Assembly: GCF_003013715.1 (NCBI RefSeq)
Contig: NC_072814.1
Coordinates: forward strand, 806,001 to 870,000
DNA from: Candidozyma auris
Taxonomy: Eukaryota; Ascomycota; Pichiomycetes; Serinales; Metschnikowiaceae
Direction of reading: 5' to 3'
Length of the DNA: 64,000 nucleotides
Shown here: positions 1 to 8,685 of the stretch, piece by piece
Numbering within the stretch: the stretch's first letter is position 1
How the letters are laid out: every line of letters starts with the position of its first letter
Translations under genes and position numbers: made by a program
Notes under the pieces: model-generated
Seen by the model: only the letters and a program-made list of their open reading frames with translations
Told to the model about the DNA's origin: nothing
Databases searched by the model: none

Positions 1-1943
1 ATAATCTTATGGAATTATGGTCCCTTCTATACTTTTTAATGCCGTCTTCAAAGGTTGATCAAATGATGCCCGACGGGTTTGCGAACTTTGAGGACTTTCA
101 ACAATGGTTCGGAAAGCCAGTTGATAAAATTCTCGAAAAAACCGGCACTGGCGAGATCATTGATGACAACGTCACTGGTCGTCTTGATGAAGAAACCAAA
201 AACACAGTTGCCAGGCTACACCAGGTCTTACGTCCGTACCTTTTGAGGCGACTCAAAAAAGATGTGGAAAAACAAATGCCAGGTAAGTACGAGCACATCG
301 TCTACTGTCGTCTATCGAAACGTCAAAGATATTTGTATGATGATTTCATGTCTCGCGCCAAAACGAAGGAGACGCTTGTATCAGGCAACTTCCTTTCAAT
401 TATCAACTGTTTGATGCAACTTAGAAAAGTTTGTAATCATCCAGATCTTTTTGAAGTCCGTCCCATTGTGACTTCGTATGCTATCCCAAGAAATGTCTCT
501 CACACCTTCAAGGTACATGATGAGACCGTCAAGAAACTATTGGATGTTGTACCATACGATAGGATCAACTATTCGGTCCTAAATCTTGATATAACAAAAA
601 TGGATGATTTGAATTGGTTTGCAGCCGACGGTCGTGAGAGATTACGGTCCAGTGCAGAGATCGAGAAAGAAATCAAGTATCTCGATGAAATTATTGCCAA
701 AGGATCTGATGTACTTAAACCATCCTACACTGACGTCTTTCAATTGAACAAATCTCTCAAATTGCAAGAGCAGATTGAGCATAGGGAACGGTTAAAGCAA
801 ATTCTCTATCTCAATAACTTGAGATGCAGTCGTCGTCCCCTCTATGGTACCTCAATACTTGATAGACTTAAAATTGTGTACAGAGAACCTCGCTGTGAAT
901 TACTTGATGAGATGATTCTCGATATCCCGAAGAGAGCAGAGGTAATGAAAGATGTTGTTGAGAAATACGGAGTTGTCACCCCGAGTGTGGTAGCTCTAGA
1001 TATGAAAGATGAAATTATCCCGGTCGAAACACAATATGCTTTACGTGCTGGTGTTCAAAACAATGCTATATCAAACCCATTCCATCACGCCCAAGTGAAA
1101 CTATCCATCGCCTTTCCGGACAAGCAACTCTTGCAGTATGATTGCGGTAAGTTGCAAAAACTAGCAGCCTTGTTGCAAGACTTGATTCCAAAAGGGCACA
1201 GGGCATTGATCTTCACTCAGATGACCAAGGTATTGGATATATTAGAGCAGTTTCTCAATATTCATGGACACAGGTATATGCGTTTGGATGGTGCTACCAA
1301 GATTGAAGATCGTCAGTTATTGACGGAAAAGTTCAACAGAGATCCTAGAATTCCCGTGTTTATCTTATCAACAAGATCAGGTGGTCTCGGTATCAACCTT
1401 ACTGGTGCCGATACAGTCATCTTCTACGACTCTGATTGGAATCCTGCTATGGACAAGCAATGCCAGGATCGTTGTCACAGAATTGGGCAGCTGAGAGATG
1501 TACACATTTACCGTTTTGTTTCTGAAGCCACCATTGAATCGAATATCTTGAAGAAAGCCAACCAGAAGAGACAGTTGGACAATGTGGTGATTCAAGAGGG
1601 TGAATTCACCACGGACTATTTGGGTAAATTCTCTGTCAGAGATTTGGTGAACGATGCAAGCCTCATATCGGAATTACCCGACAAGCCTATAGGTGAAAGC
1701 GCCAATGTTGATGTTTTGGCGCAGGCAGAGGACGAAGCTGATCGAAATGCCGCCAGAGAAGCAATGAAGGAGGTGGCCGTTGACGATGAGGACTTTAACG
1801 AGGAAAAGGGTGCAGAAGACCCAAGAAAGGGACCTCGTGGTCTCAAAGGAGGCAATTTGGACGACGCAGACTACGATGAAGGCGTTGGTCATATTGATGA
1901 GTACATGTTACGTTACATTGCCGAAGGCTATTACGCAGAGTAA
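1..1943 (+). CDS. SWR1: Swr1 ATPase of the SWR1 chromatin remodelling complex, 3' part only
   Basis: This is the C-terminal part of the Snf2-family ATPase that replaces nucleosomal H2A-H2B with H2A.Z-H2B in the nucleus. The frame is open from the first codon (AAT at 3), so the gene enters from the left edge and the ATG at 9 is internal; Asn-Leu precede it, as in the NL-x-ELWSLL stretch of the family. Visible are the ELWSLLYFLMP block, LMQLRKVCNHPDLF about residue 135 (counting the ATG at 9 as 1), the large Swr1/Ino80-type insertion, and the second helicase lobe (LIFTQM near 398, GGLGINL near 457, DRCHRIGQ near 488). The tail from about 590 is acidic. The residue after HRIGQ is a CTG codon (1491), Thr in Saccharomyces Swr1, which fits CTG read as Ser. 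Ino80 is excluded by the VCNHPDLFEVRP block, which is typical of Swr1. Confidence 0.93.
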   Translation, partial: NLMELWSLLYFLMPSSKVDQMMPDGFANFEDFQQWFGKPVDKILEKTGTGEIIDDNVTGRLDEETKNTVARLHQVLRPYLLRRLKKDVEKQMPGKYEHIVYCRLSKRQRYLYDDFMSRAKTKETLVSGNFLSIINCLMQLRKVCNHPDLFEVRPIVTSYAIPRNVSHTFKVHDETVKKLLDVVPYDRINYSVLNLDITKMDDLNWFAADGRERLRSSAEIEKEIKYLDEIIAKGSDVLKPSYTDVFQLNKSLKLQEQIEHRERLKQILYLNNLRCSRRPLYGTSILDRLKIVYREPRCELLDEMILDIPKRAEVMKDVVEKYGVVTPSVVALDMKDEIIPVETQYALRAGVQNNAISNPFHHAQVKLSIAFPDKQLLQYDCGKLQKLAALLQDLIPKGHRALIFTQMTKVLDILEQFLNIHGHRYMRLDGATKIEDRQLLTEKFNRDPRIPVFILSTRSGGLGINLTGADTVIFYDSDWNPAMDKQCQDRCHRIGQLRDVHIYRFVSEATIESNILKKANQKRQLDNVVIQEGEFTTDYLGKFSVRDLVNDASLISELPDKPIGESANVDVLAQAEDEADRNAAREAMKEVAVDDEDFNEEKGAEDPRKGPRGLKGGNLDDADYDEGVGHIDEYMLRYIAEGYYAE

Positions 1944-2002
1944 ACATTGGATATAAATCTAAGAACCGCTGTATAGAACAAGCTTGAATTATAGAAATGG
2001 CT

Positions 2003-2004
<2 letters not shown>

Positions 2005-2033
<29 letters not shown>
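2005..2033. repeat. poly(A) tract, 29 bp
   Basis: An uninterrupted run of 29 A lies in the 219-bp gap between SWR1 and VMA10, followed by further A-rich sequence to about 2056. Such poly(dA:dT) tracts exclude nucleosomes in yeast promoters, so a role in the VMA10 promoter is likely (inference). The exact length may be affected by sequencing of homopolymers. Confidence 0.9.
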
Positions 2034-2035
<2 letters not shown>

Positions 2036-2162
2036 AAAATGAAAAGAAAAAAAAAGTCTTGATAGTAAAGCAGCGGCAGTGCGATCATGTGACCTAATCG
2101 AGCGTTCACCAAATACCTGTTCTCCAGCTGTGTCCTCGTTGAGTTTCCCACTATAGTAAACC

Positions 2163-2498
2163 ATGTCTTCCAGCATCCAATCATTGTTAAAAACTGAGAA
2201 AGAGGCGGCTGAGATCGTCAATGAGGCCAGAAAATACAGAACTTCCAGATTGAAGAGCGCTAAGCAAGATGCTCAAAAAGAAATTGACCAATACAAGCAA
2301 CAGAAAGAGAACGAATTGAAGAAGTATGAAGAAGACCACGCTGGCTTAAACGAGAACATCGAAAAGGAGGCTGATGCCCAGGTACAGAAGGAGTTGCAAG
2401 AAATCAAGAAGAAGTATCAAGAAAAGAAGAAGGATGTCGTTAAGGTGTTGATTGATGCTGCAACCAAGCCAACCCCCGAATTGCATACCAATGCTTAA
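2163..2498 (+). CDS. VMA10: V-ATPase subunit G (peripheral stalk)
   Basis: Subunit G forms, with subunit E, the peripheral stalks of the vacuolar H+-ATPase that link the V1 motor to Vo. The 111-residue protein is almost wholly a charged helix. The N-terminal block SLLKTEKEAAEIVNEARKYR matches the conserved start of the family, and the tail (KPTPELHTNA) matches the Saccharomyces end (KPSAEVHINAL). Length is normal (114 residues in Saccharomyces). The Saccharomyces gene has an intron near its start; here the frame runs unbroken from ATG to stop. It lies tandem with SWR1 and convergent with the MSC7-type gene, whose stop is 113 bp away. Confidence 0.93.
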   Translation: MSSSIQSLLKTEKEAAEIVNEARKYRTSRLKSAKQDAQKEIDQYKQQKENELKKYEEDHAGLNENIEKEADAQVQKELQEIKKKYQEKKKDVVKVLIDAATKPTPELHTNA

Positions 2499-2611
2499 AA
2501 TCATTGAACGATTCTGATGTGGTCCATAGTGTTCTATTTCTGTCTTGTCTATCAGCATATATCCTGCTGGCTTTTATTAAACGTTTATTCTATGTGCGAG
2601 TTGTAGGATAT

Positions 2612-4462
2612 TCACGCCCCTCCCTTGGCGAGTTTTTTGAATGCATTTACGACCTTCCAGAGTCTTGAATCGTAACTTGCAGTGTTAAGCCCCTTCACGA
2701 AGCCCCAAGCTTTTTTGTCATCGGCAATTGGGTAGTCAATTGGTGGTGGAATAGCCGTTTTGACTCCGAGAAGTCTCAACAATGGTTTGTCCATTACGAC
2801 GGATTTGGCATTGCAAAGGCCAGTCAAGCCTTCTTCGCCACCAAACTTTCCGTAGCCAGATTTCTTTATACCTCCGAAAGGAAGTTGACAAACGTAGAAT
2901 GTAGCAAAATCGTTGATAGCTACATTGCCAGATTCTAATCTCTGCGCTATCTCGTTGCAGAGCCTAAAGGACTTGCCGAAGACAGAGTTTCCAAGACCAA
3001 ATTCTGTGCTATTAGAGATTTTTATTGCATCGTCCACATCGTTAGCTTTCATCATGGTGAGCACTGGCCCGAACACTTCGGTATTGGCAATTTTCATAGT
3101 GGTGTCAACATCAACTATTAAGGTAGGCTCAAAGTAATGCCCTTGTGGGTAATTAGGGTGTAGAAATGGCTTACCTCCTGCAAGAATATGGGCACCTTTA
3201 GAAACTGCATCTTCGAGAAGCTCTTCGATTTCATGGAAGCGGTTGTTGGATATCATTGCACCCATATCAATCTCATCTAACTGGTCGATATCAGAACCTA
3301 GACGAAAGTTTTGGGTTCTTTCCTTTAGTATCGTTACCAACGCATCGTATGCTCTTGGAAGACAAATCACACGCTCAATACCAATACAATTTTGGCCGGC
3401 ACTTTGAAATGTGCCTCTCAACAATACCGATGAAAGTGCTTTGTAGTCAGTCAAATCATCCAACACAATAACGGAGTCTTTACCGCCCAACTCAACGACA
3501 CAGGGGGTCAATTGTTTCGACGCGCTCTGCAACACCTTCTCTGCCACAGGCTTGGACCCAATAAAGGTAATATGCTTTAGACCAGGGTGAGAAGTGAAAT
3601 ACTCTGCATCTTCTGGATAGCAGTAGCACAATTGTACAAGATCTTCACTCATGTCAAGCAGCCGAAGAGCAGCATGAATCATGCCCACAAACCACGTCGA
3701 TGACCACACAACTTGCTCCGAACACTTGACGATAATTGCGTTGCCGCTGAATAATGCTGCTAAAACGGGCCCTATTAGATTGTGTAAGGGATAGTTCCAC
3801 GACACGATAGCGGCTACCACACCCAATGGCTCGTAGCGAACCTCGGCGTGCTTCATGAGACCCATGAGCAAAGACGAAGGGCCAGGCCGGGTCGATGGAC
3901 TAAGCGCCCTTTCTCCGTGGGCGATGATCCAATTGATCTTCTCTAAAGTCACCATAATTTCACCCATGGAGGCGTCCAATTTGGTCTTCCCACTATCTCT
4001 GCAAGCTACCCTCGCGATATCCTCTTGGTTATCCAAGATAAATTGATTCAATGTCCGTAAGAGCTGCTTTCTTGCGCTAAATGATGACTTTGTCCATTCC
4101 TTTTGTGCAGCCTCTGCTTTCAGTATTTGTTCGTCCATCTCCTTTCTGCTGGTGCATTCAAATGTGCCTAGGTATTGAGCCGTGGCTGGACAGTAGCTCT
4201 GGATCTTCAGCGGCTCCCCAGGCACCCGTAAGCCTATGTTCGGCGAATATAGCCTTTTGCCCTTCCAATGAGGCTTTGCCTCGTCGGCAATTGGGTACAC
4301 AAGCTTCTTGGGTGCCTCAAGCTTGTTGTATTTGTTCGGCCTGGACGTGACGTATTTTTCGTAGACGTAGTATAGGAGAGGCAAGATGACTCCTACAAAG
4401 AATGTAGTGGAGATATGATATTGCCATTGCCACTCTGCAAAGTTGAGATCAATGGCGATCAT
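2612..4462 (-). CDS. MSC7: Membrane-anchored aldehyde dehydrogenase, Msc7 type
   Basis: This is an NAD(P)-dependent aldehyde dehydrogenase of the Msc7 group, probably ER-anchored. The 616-residue protein has one hydrophobic segment near the N-terminus (about residues 18-35), then the full ALDH fold. The general base is Glu324 in VVELGGKD, the nucleophile Cys359 in GQNCIG, and the C-terminal block is LPFGGIKKSGYGKFGG. The Glu-Cys spacing of 35 is normal for the superfamily. The frame is open for 51 codons upstream to 4615 but without any ATG, so 4462 is the first possible start. In Saccharomyces the gene is linked to a meiotic sister-chromatid recombination phenotype; its natural substrate is not known to me. 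It is convergent with VMA10 and lies 187 bp downstream of RQC1 on the same strand. Confidence 0.82.
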   Translation of the reverse strand: MIAIDLNFAEWQWQYHISTTFFVGVILPLLYYVYEKYVTSRPNKYNKLEAPKKLVYPIADEAKPHWKGKRLYSPNIGLRVPGEPLKIQSYCPATAQYLGTFECTSRKEMDEQILKAEAAQKEWTKSSFSARKQLLRTLNQFILDNQEDIARVACRDSGKTKLDASMGEIMVTLEKINWIIAHGERALSPSTRPGPSSLLMGLMKHAEVRYEPLGVVAAIVSWNYPLHNLIGPVLAALFSGNAIIVKCSEQVVWSSTWFVGMIHAALRLLDMSEDLVQLCYCYPEDAEYFTSHPGLKHITFIGSKPVAEKVLQSASKQLTPCVVELGGKDSVIVLDDLTDYKALSSVLLRGTFQSAGQNCIGIERVICLPRAYDALVTILKERTQNFRLGSDIDQLDEIDMGAMISNNRFHEIEELLEDAVSKGAHILAGGKPFLHPNYPQGHYFEPTLIVDVDTTMKIANTEVFGPVLTMMKANDVDDAIKISNSTEFGLGNSVFGKSFRLCNEIAQRLESGNVAINDFATFYVCQLPFGGIKKSGYGKFGGEEGLTGLCNAKSVVMDKPLLRLLGVKTAIPPPIDYPIADDKKAWGFVKGLNTASYDSRLWKVVNAFKKLAKGGA

Positions 4463-4649
4463 GTCTAAGGTCTTTGGTTGATTTGGCGAGTATTCGATCA
4501 ACACTCGTGAGATTTCACTTCTGCGCGCTCGCACACGAGTTGTACAAGGCCCAGGAAGGAAGTGATATTGATTGAATTTATTATACACTAAGTTTGCAAA
4601 ACTGTCGTAATTCAAAGCGATTCCACAGCTGATACTTCTTCAGCATCTC

Positions 4650-6734
4650 TTATTGTTGCTGACCCTCTTCAGCTGCCTGTGCTTCCTCCAAATTAAGTGT
4701 GTCTAGCAACTCGTCGAACTCCGCTCCGGTACGATTTTGCACAATTGCGGCGATGATATTGTGGTCAAGATAGTTGGCTAGCGAATCGGTGGCACCACCT
4801 GCGTTACTCACACCAGTAAACACATCGTAGCTGGCACTTGTATCTTTCGGAGGGATCACATCATACTCAAATACATCGTCTCTGCTGAAAATTTTTTCTG
4901 GCATCTTAGCAAGCACCTTGTTTTCTCCCGATAAGATAGCGAACCTCACGAGGTTTATTGGAATCACCGAAGGCTCCAGTTTCTTTCCGAAAAACTTTCC
5001 AAGCCATGATCCAGTATTCACTTTCTTGTACTCGCCAAATAGTTGCATCAATTCATCATGAAGAAACTGCTTGTGTACTTGGTCCTTCCAGAGTATAGGT
5101 GCTCTCACAAGGTACGTTTCACTGGCTAAGATAACATAGTCATCCTGGTAAGTGTCGCTTAACGAAACTGGAATTTTAGAAGCTAGACCCACACTCTCGA
5201 GGAGGTGATAGGCACAGTACGCATGCGCTGAAAATGCTCTTTTTAAGCTGCTTCTAGCTTCTTCTTTCCTGCCTAAATGAAGTAAGGCCAAGACTTCAGA
5301 GAATGCAATGCCTGGGGTGTACCACTGTGTATACGTGCTAATCAATGGACTGTTAGCCACATTTACGAGCCATTGGAACTCCTCACTCAAAATTGCATAA
5401 TGATCAATGAAATAACGTACACCGAGTGGGTCTTCTGCGGGAGAAAGTCCCCACAAGAACCTGCAATAGTTGAGCGCAGTATAGAATGTAGAACGCTCAG
5501 CGGTGCCCGTAATTATTCTGAAGATGCAAAGGTAGAACTGTCTGTTCATATACGATTCGTAAGGGAGCCTTATGAGCTCGGAATTTCCTTTCAGAAGTAG
5601 TTCGTGGAATTTTTTGTTAAAAGACCTATCGAAAACGAAAAGGCACTTCTCTACCAACGCCATACTCGTGGCTTTGTTGTTTCCTTGTCTCAAAAACACC
5701 ATTGCCACCTGTAAAAGTGTCTCCACATGATAAGGGTTCTGCTGAAGTAGCTGAATTAAGGCGTCTGGATCGGGAGTCATCACCACGGATGCATAAAATC
5801 TCGAATTGGCAACTCTGTCCAGCACTGAGGGCACCTTCAGAAACTTGAAGTAACGAACACCAAGTTTTGCTTCTGCCTTGACCTTCTGCGAAAGAAACGC
5901 ATAAGTCTCGGTGTCCTCCTTATATCTCCATGTCTCCACAATATCTTCTGCAGTGAGCTCCTCCATATTGACCTGCTTCTGAGACGTGGGAAGGTAGTCA
6001 TCTTTGATTGTTGATAGAAGAAGCTTTCTAGAGGTGCCAGGAACACTTCTGCGGTCTCTCCCACCCCACCCTCTTGTAAGTCTCGCTAGCTTTTTGAACT
6101 GAGCGAGAACCTCGGGAGAAATTGACAACGAAGTGGTGCTATTAGCATCATCAATAGCCTCGAGACTCAATTTTCCAAAGAGATTTTTGAGCTCATTATC
6201 TGGATCAAGGTTTTTTGGGGTGCTTATAGATAATAGCGGCAAGCACTGCTTGAGCCTGGAGGTAGTGAAGTATAGAAAATTGGAGCCAGTGTAGGCTATA
6301 GGCGGCTCTGACTCGTCATAAATGGCTTCGAAATCCTCTTCATTACCGCTTTCGTCATCATCAACTTTCACCGAAGCGTTCTTGGACGTGGCCTGATCAC
6401 GTTGTCTGACTTGCTCTAAGAATGTATCTAGGTCATCATCATCGTCGTTGGTCTCCACCTTTTCTTTCTGCAGTTGCTTCTTTTTTTTCTTCTTGTTCTT
6501 CTTTCTTGATGTGGATGGCCTTTCAGGAGGGGCTATACCGATCTCTGGCTGCTCTGCAACTACTTCCTCCTTTTCATCATTGGAGTCAACCTCTTCGTCA
6601 CTCAAAGCTCCCAAGAAAGCGAATTGATTGACTGCTGGTTTAGCTGGAGGTTCATTTTTGACTTCCTCATCAGGAACTTCGGGGGTAGTCGACTCTCTTT
6701 GTCTTTCCAACCTTCGGAGCGCTCTGCTACTCAT
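4650..6734 (-). CDS. RQC1: Rqc1, ribosome quality control complex subunit (TCF25 family)
   Basis: Rqc1 belongs to the ribosome quality control complex on stalled 60S subunits, with Rqc2, Ltn1 and Cdc48, and promotes ubiquitylation and extraction of stalled nascent chains. The 694-residue protein starts with the conserved MSSRALRRLERQR and has an acidic and Lys-rich low-complexity segment (about 30-130, with a run of Lys near 80). The TCF25 domain begins near 180 (LFGKLSLEAIDD, RGWGGRDRRSVPGTSRK) and extends over most of the rest. Length is close to the Saccharomyces protein (723). The partner gene RQC2 lies about 40 kb to the right in this window. Confidence 0.88.
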   Translation of the reverse strand: MSSRALRRLERQRESTTPEVPDEEVKNEPPAKPAVNQFAFLGALSDEEVDSNDEKEEVVAEQPEIGIAPPERPSTSRKKNKKKKKKQLQKEKVETNDDDDDLDTFLEQVRQRDQATSKNASVKVDDDESGNEEDFEAIYDESEPPIAYTGSNFLYFTTSRLKQCLPLLSISTPKNLDPDNELKNLFGKLSLEAIDDANSTTSLSISPEVLAQFKKLARLTRGWGGRDRRSVPGTSRKLLLSTIKDDYLPTSQKQVNMEELTAEDIVETWRYKEDTETYAFLSQKVKAEAKLGVRYFKFLKVPSVLDRVANSRFYASVVMTPDPDALIQLLQQNPYHVETLLQVAMVFLRQGNNKATSMALVEKCLFVFDRSFNKKFHELLLKGNSELIRLPYESYMNRQFYLCIFRIITGTAERSTFYTALNYCRFLWGLSPAEDPLGVRYFIDHYAILSEEFQWLVNVANSPLISTYTQWYTPGIAFSEVLALLHLGRKEEARSSLKRAFSAHAYCAYHLLESVGLASKIPVSLSDTYQDDYVILASETYLVRAPILWKDQVHKQFLHDELMQLFGEYKKVNTGSWLGKFFGKKLEPSVIPINLVRFAILSGENKVLAKMPEKIFSRDDVFEYDVIPPKDTSASYDVFTGVSNAGGATDSLANYLDHNIIAAIVQNRTGAEFDELLDTLNLEEAQAAEEGQQQ

Positions 6735-7216
6735 AGTGTGTTATACTTGAGTACTTCGCAAAAGTGAACTTCACGTATAATGCAACAGCTCTGTGCACAC
6801 AAAAAGTTGTGCCTTGCCCAGTCTCTACAAAGGATGGATATGCTGTCGTGATGGAATGATGCAAATGAATAAGTCGTAATCCTAAGAATAAAAATGTGAA
6901 AAAGAATTCAAGTGAGCTTTCTTGCACTTATTTGCACTCAGGTACTTTTGCAGCCATTAACCCACAAGATGAGGAAAGAAAAGTCACACGATGAATCTGT
7001 ATGGCGAGCAATTGAGGCGGAAAAAGATCAATTTGCTTCTTCCTTACTATTGTTGGCTCCACGGACTTAATTTACTTCTTTTATTAAGCAGAGGTCTGAT
7101 CGATACCTCATTCTACACTCCTCTAGTTACAAATTGTATTTTCATTGCAAGTCATACATGCTAAGTGCTAGCAATTGCTAGTCACAACTGCAACTTTTTA
7201 TTCATGTCTACCAATT
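6735..7216. other. Intergenic region RQC1-RTC3
   Basis: These 482 bp hold the RQC1 promoter (reading left) and the 3' end of RTC3. AT-rich stretches are present, but I see no tRNA, repeat or convincing ORF. Confidence 0.6.
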
Positions 7217-7531
7217 TTATACTGGCTTCTGTTCATCGAAGGTACCTGCAGCCTTCTTGTCAACACCTTCATCTAGAATTTTCTTGATAGCATCGTCCAC
7301 CTTAGTCTTAGGTCCAAACTCGTTTTCCAACTCAGATTTGGAGGCCTCGTCCAAGATCCCATCGACGCCTCCTTGTCTGTTAGTGTAAACTTTCCAAACA
7401 GATACAAGATCCACCAATGGGATGGTCGTGTCGCCAGCCTTATACTTTTTTATCAAATCTGGGTTTTCCGTAAAGATGACGAAGTCATGCTCATTGCCCT
7501 TGTAAAAGATCTTGTGTGGTTGTGGAGACAT
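7217..7531 (-). CDS. RTC3: Rtc3-like small SBDS-domain protein
   Basis: This 104-residue protein consists almost only of an SBDS N-terminal-like (FYSH) domain. Recognisable blocks are KIFYKGNEHDFVIF, LVDLVSVWKVYTNRQGGVDGILDEAS and LENEFG. The Saccharomyces homologue YHR087W/RTC3 (111 residues) is stress-induced and has been linked to RNA metabolism and telomere capping screens; its molecular role is not settled. It is not Sdo1, which is about twice as long and has further domains. A TATA-like box and an AGGGG stress element lie 60-90 bp upstream, consistent with stress control. Confidence 0.85.
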   Translation of the reverse strand: MSPQPHKIFYKGNEHDFVIFTENPDLIKKYKAGDTTIPLVDLVSVWKVYTNRQGGVDGILDEASKSELENEFGPKTKVDDAIKKILDEGVDKKAAGTFDEQKPV

Positions 7532-7591
7532 GTTGATTTTTCTTTTCCAAAAAAGTTCTCTGCCCTGCCAAAACCATGGACAAGGCGAGCC

Positions 7592-7618
7592 TTTATATAT
7601 CCTTGAGCAATCGAGGGG
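7592..7618 (-). promoter_or_regulatory. RTC3 promoter: TATA box and one STRE
   Basis: On the minus strand TATATAAAG (7592-7600) lies about 60 bp before the RTC3 ATG, and AGGGG (plus strand 7614-7618) lies just beyond. AGGGG/CCCCT is the Msn2/Msn4-type stress response element in yeasts. The assignment is by match and position only; one copy may be chance. Confidence 0.5.
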
Positions 7619-7765
7619 TGGACTGTTCTAGCAATAGTCAAGACCCACGTTATATGCTGAACTTAGTGATCAATGTGCTGCCCCATATACCATAATGACG
7701 GAATGGTGCGCGAGTGCGGCTCGTAGCTAGACTCTTAACTAGAGCAATTGAGAAGAGAATGAGGC

Positions 7766-7770
7766 AAAAA
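7766..7770 (-). terminator. RNA polymerase III terminator of the tRNA gene
   Basis: Five T residues on the minus strand, 5 bp beyond the tRNA 3' end, form the usual Pol III stop signal. Confidence 0.75.
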
Positions 7771-7775
7771 GATGG

Positions 7776-7859
7776 TGAAGGGTGCGAGGTTCGAACTCGC
7801 GCGGACAACTGTCCAAAAGATCTTAAGTCTTCCGCCTTAGACCACTCGGCCAACCCTCC
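7776..7859 (-). tRNA. tRNA-Leu(UAA)
   Basis: The 84-nt minus-strand gene folds as a class II tRNA. The acceptor stem GGAGGGT pairs with ACCCTTC (one G-T), with discriminator A. The D-arm contains GCCGAGTGGTCTAAGGC, the anticodon stem is GAAGA/TCTTT, and the loop CTTAAGA has anticodon TAA at 7823-7825. There is a long variable arm with GGACA/GTCC and a T-arm GCGAG-TTCGAAC-CTCGC. No intron is present. It decodes UUA as Leu. It is not the clade's tRNA-Ser(CAG), which has anticodon CAG. Confidence 0.95.
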
Positions 7860-8685
7860 ATCTGTAACGTGATTTAGCGTTCGCCCTTTGCTGAGTGCTA
7901 GCAAATATTTGAACTTTTTGTTGTATAGAAGTGCGAAATAATCGTCTTTTGGTATACGCGTTCTTTCTGAAGGCCGAACAGCATATTCATTAAGCACACA
8001 AAGTCTATAAAAACACAGATTTGAGGGGGGTTTTCTATATGATTTTGTATAGGTTTAAAGCTGAGGAAGAGATGTGTTTAACATCTTGACCTTAGCGACC
8101 TTCAATCAACGAACTCATCGAAAAAAAAGAAGAAAAAAAAATAACCGCGTTAACTGAAGTGTTTCAGTTAACTTATAAGTTGATTTGTTCTTCGTCCTCG
8201 TGCTTGGTGAGCTTGTACCCCCACACCCATGACAGTCTCATAATGCAGTTATCAGGAAAGATGTATGATATCATGCTGAATCTTTGAACTGTTCATGCGC
8301 TTAGCTCGTTTGTCTCCTAATAATTGATGATATTTCTTTGAAGTTTTTGGTTGCCAAAGGTCCCCTGTGGGGACATAATGATACCACGGAAGAAAATGCT
8401 ACTATTCGTCACTTATCTCGACAATCTGACCAAGAAACTGCGATTTGAGAATACTTGAAGCGCAGTTGAAGCACATGAACCTTTATTATGTTCAAATGGA
8501 TCGATCCTTCATGACTTTTCTACGTTTTGGTTTTTGCATAATTCCATTAAGTTAAAAAGGGTATGATATCATCTTGATTATTTGTCGAAGTAAGTAAGAA
8601 GTCGAAGAAGCCTCAAATTCCAATACATTTTAGGAAAGCAAGCGAAAGCGCTAATTCAAAACGAGTGTGCAGCCTTGTATCAACA
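7860..8685. other. Intergenic region between tRNA-Leu and adhesin gene
   Basis: These 826 bp contain no supported ORF. They include A-rich runs near 8121-8140, immediately before a perfect 10-bp inverted repeat (8149-8172), and the 3' flank of the adhesin gene. Confidence 0.6.
8149..8172. repeat. Perfect 10-bp inverted repeat
   Basis: GTTAACTGAA (8149-8158) is followed after 4 bp by its reverse complement TTCAGTTAAC (8163-8172). It stands alone in a non-coding stretch, preceded by A-rich DNA. It could be a dimeric protein-binding site or a transcript-end hairpin for either flank; no function is known. Confidence 0.8.

Noticed and set aside
7650..7997. 115-codon minus-strand ORF spanning the tRNA-Leu gene
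   Set aside because: It overlaps a complete, well-folded tRNA gene with terminator.
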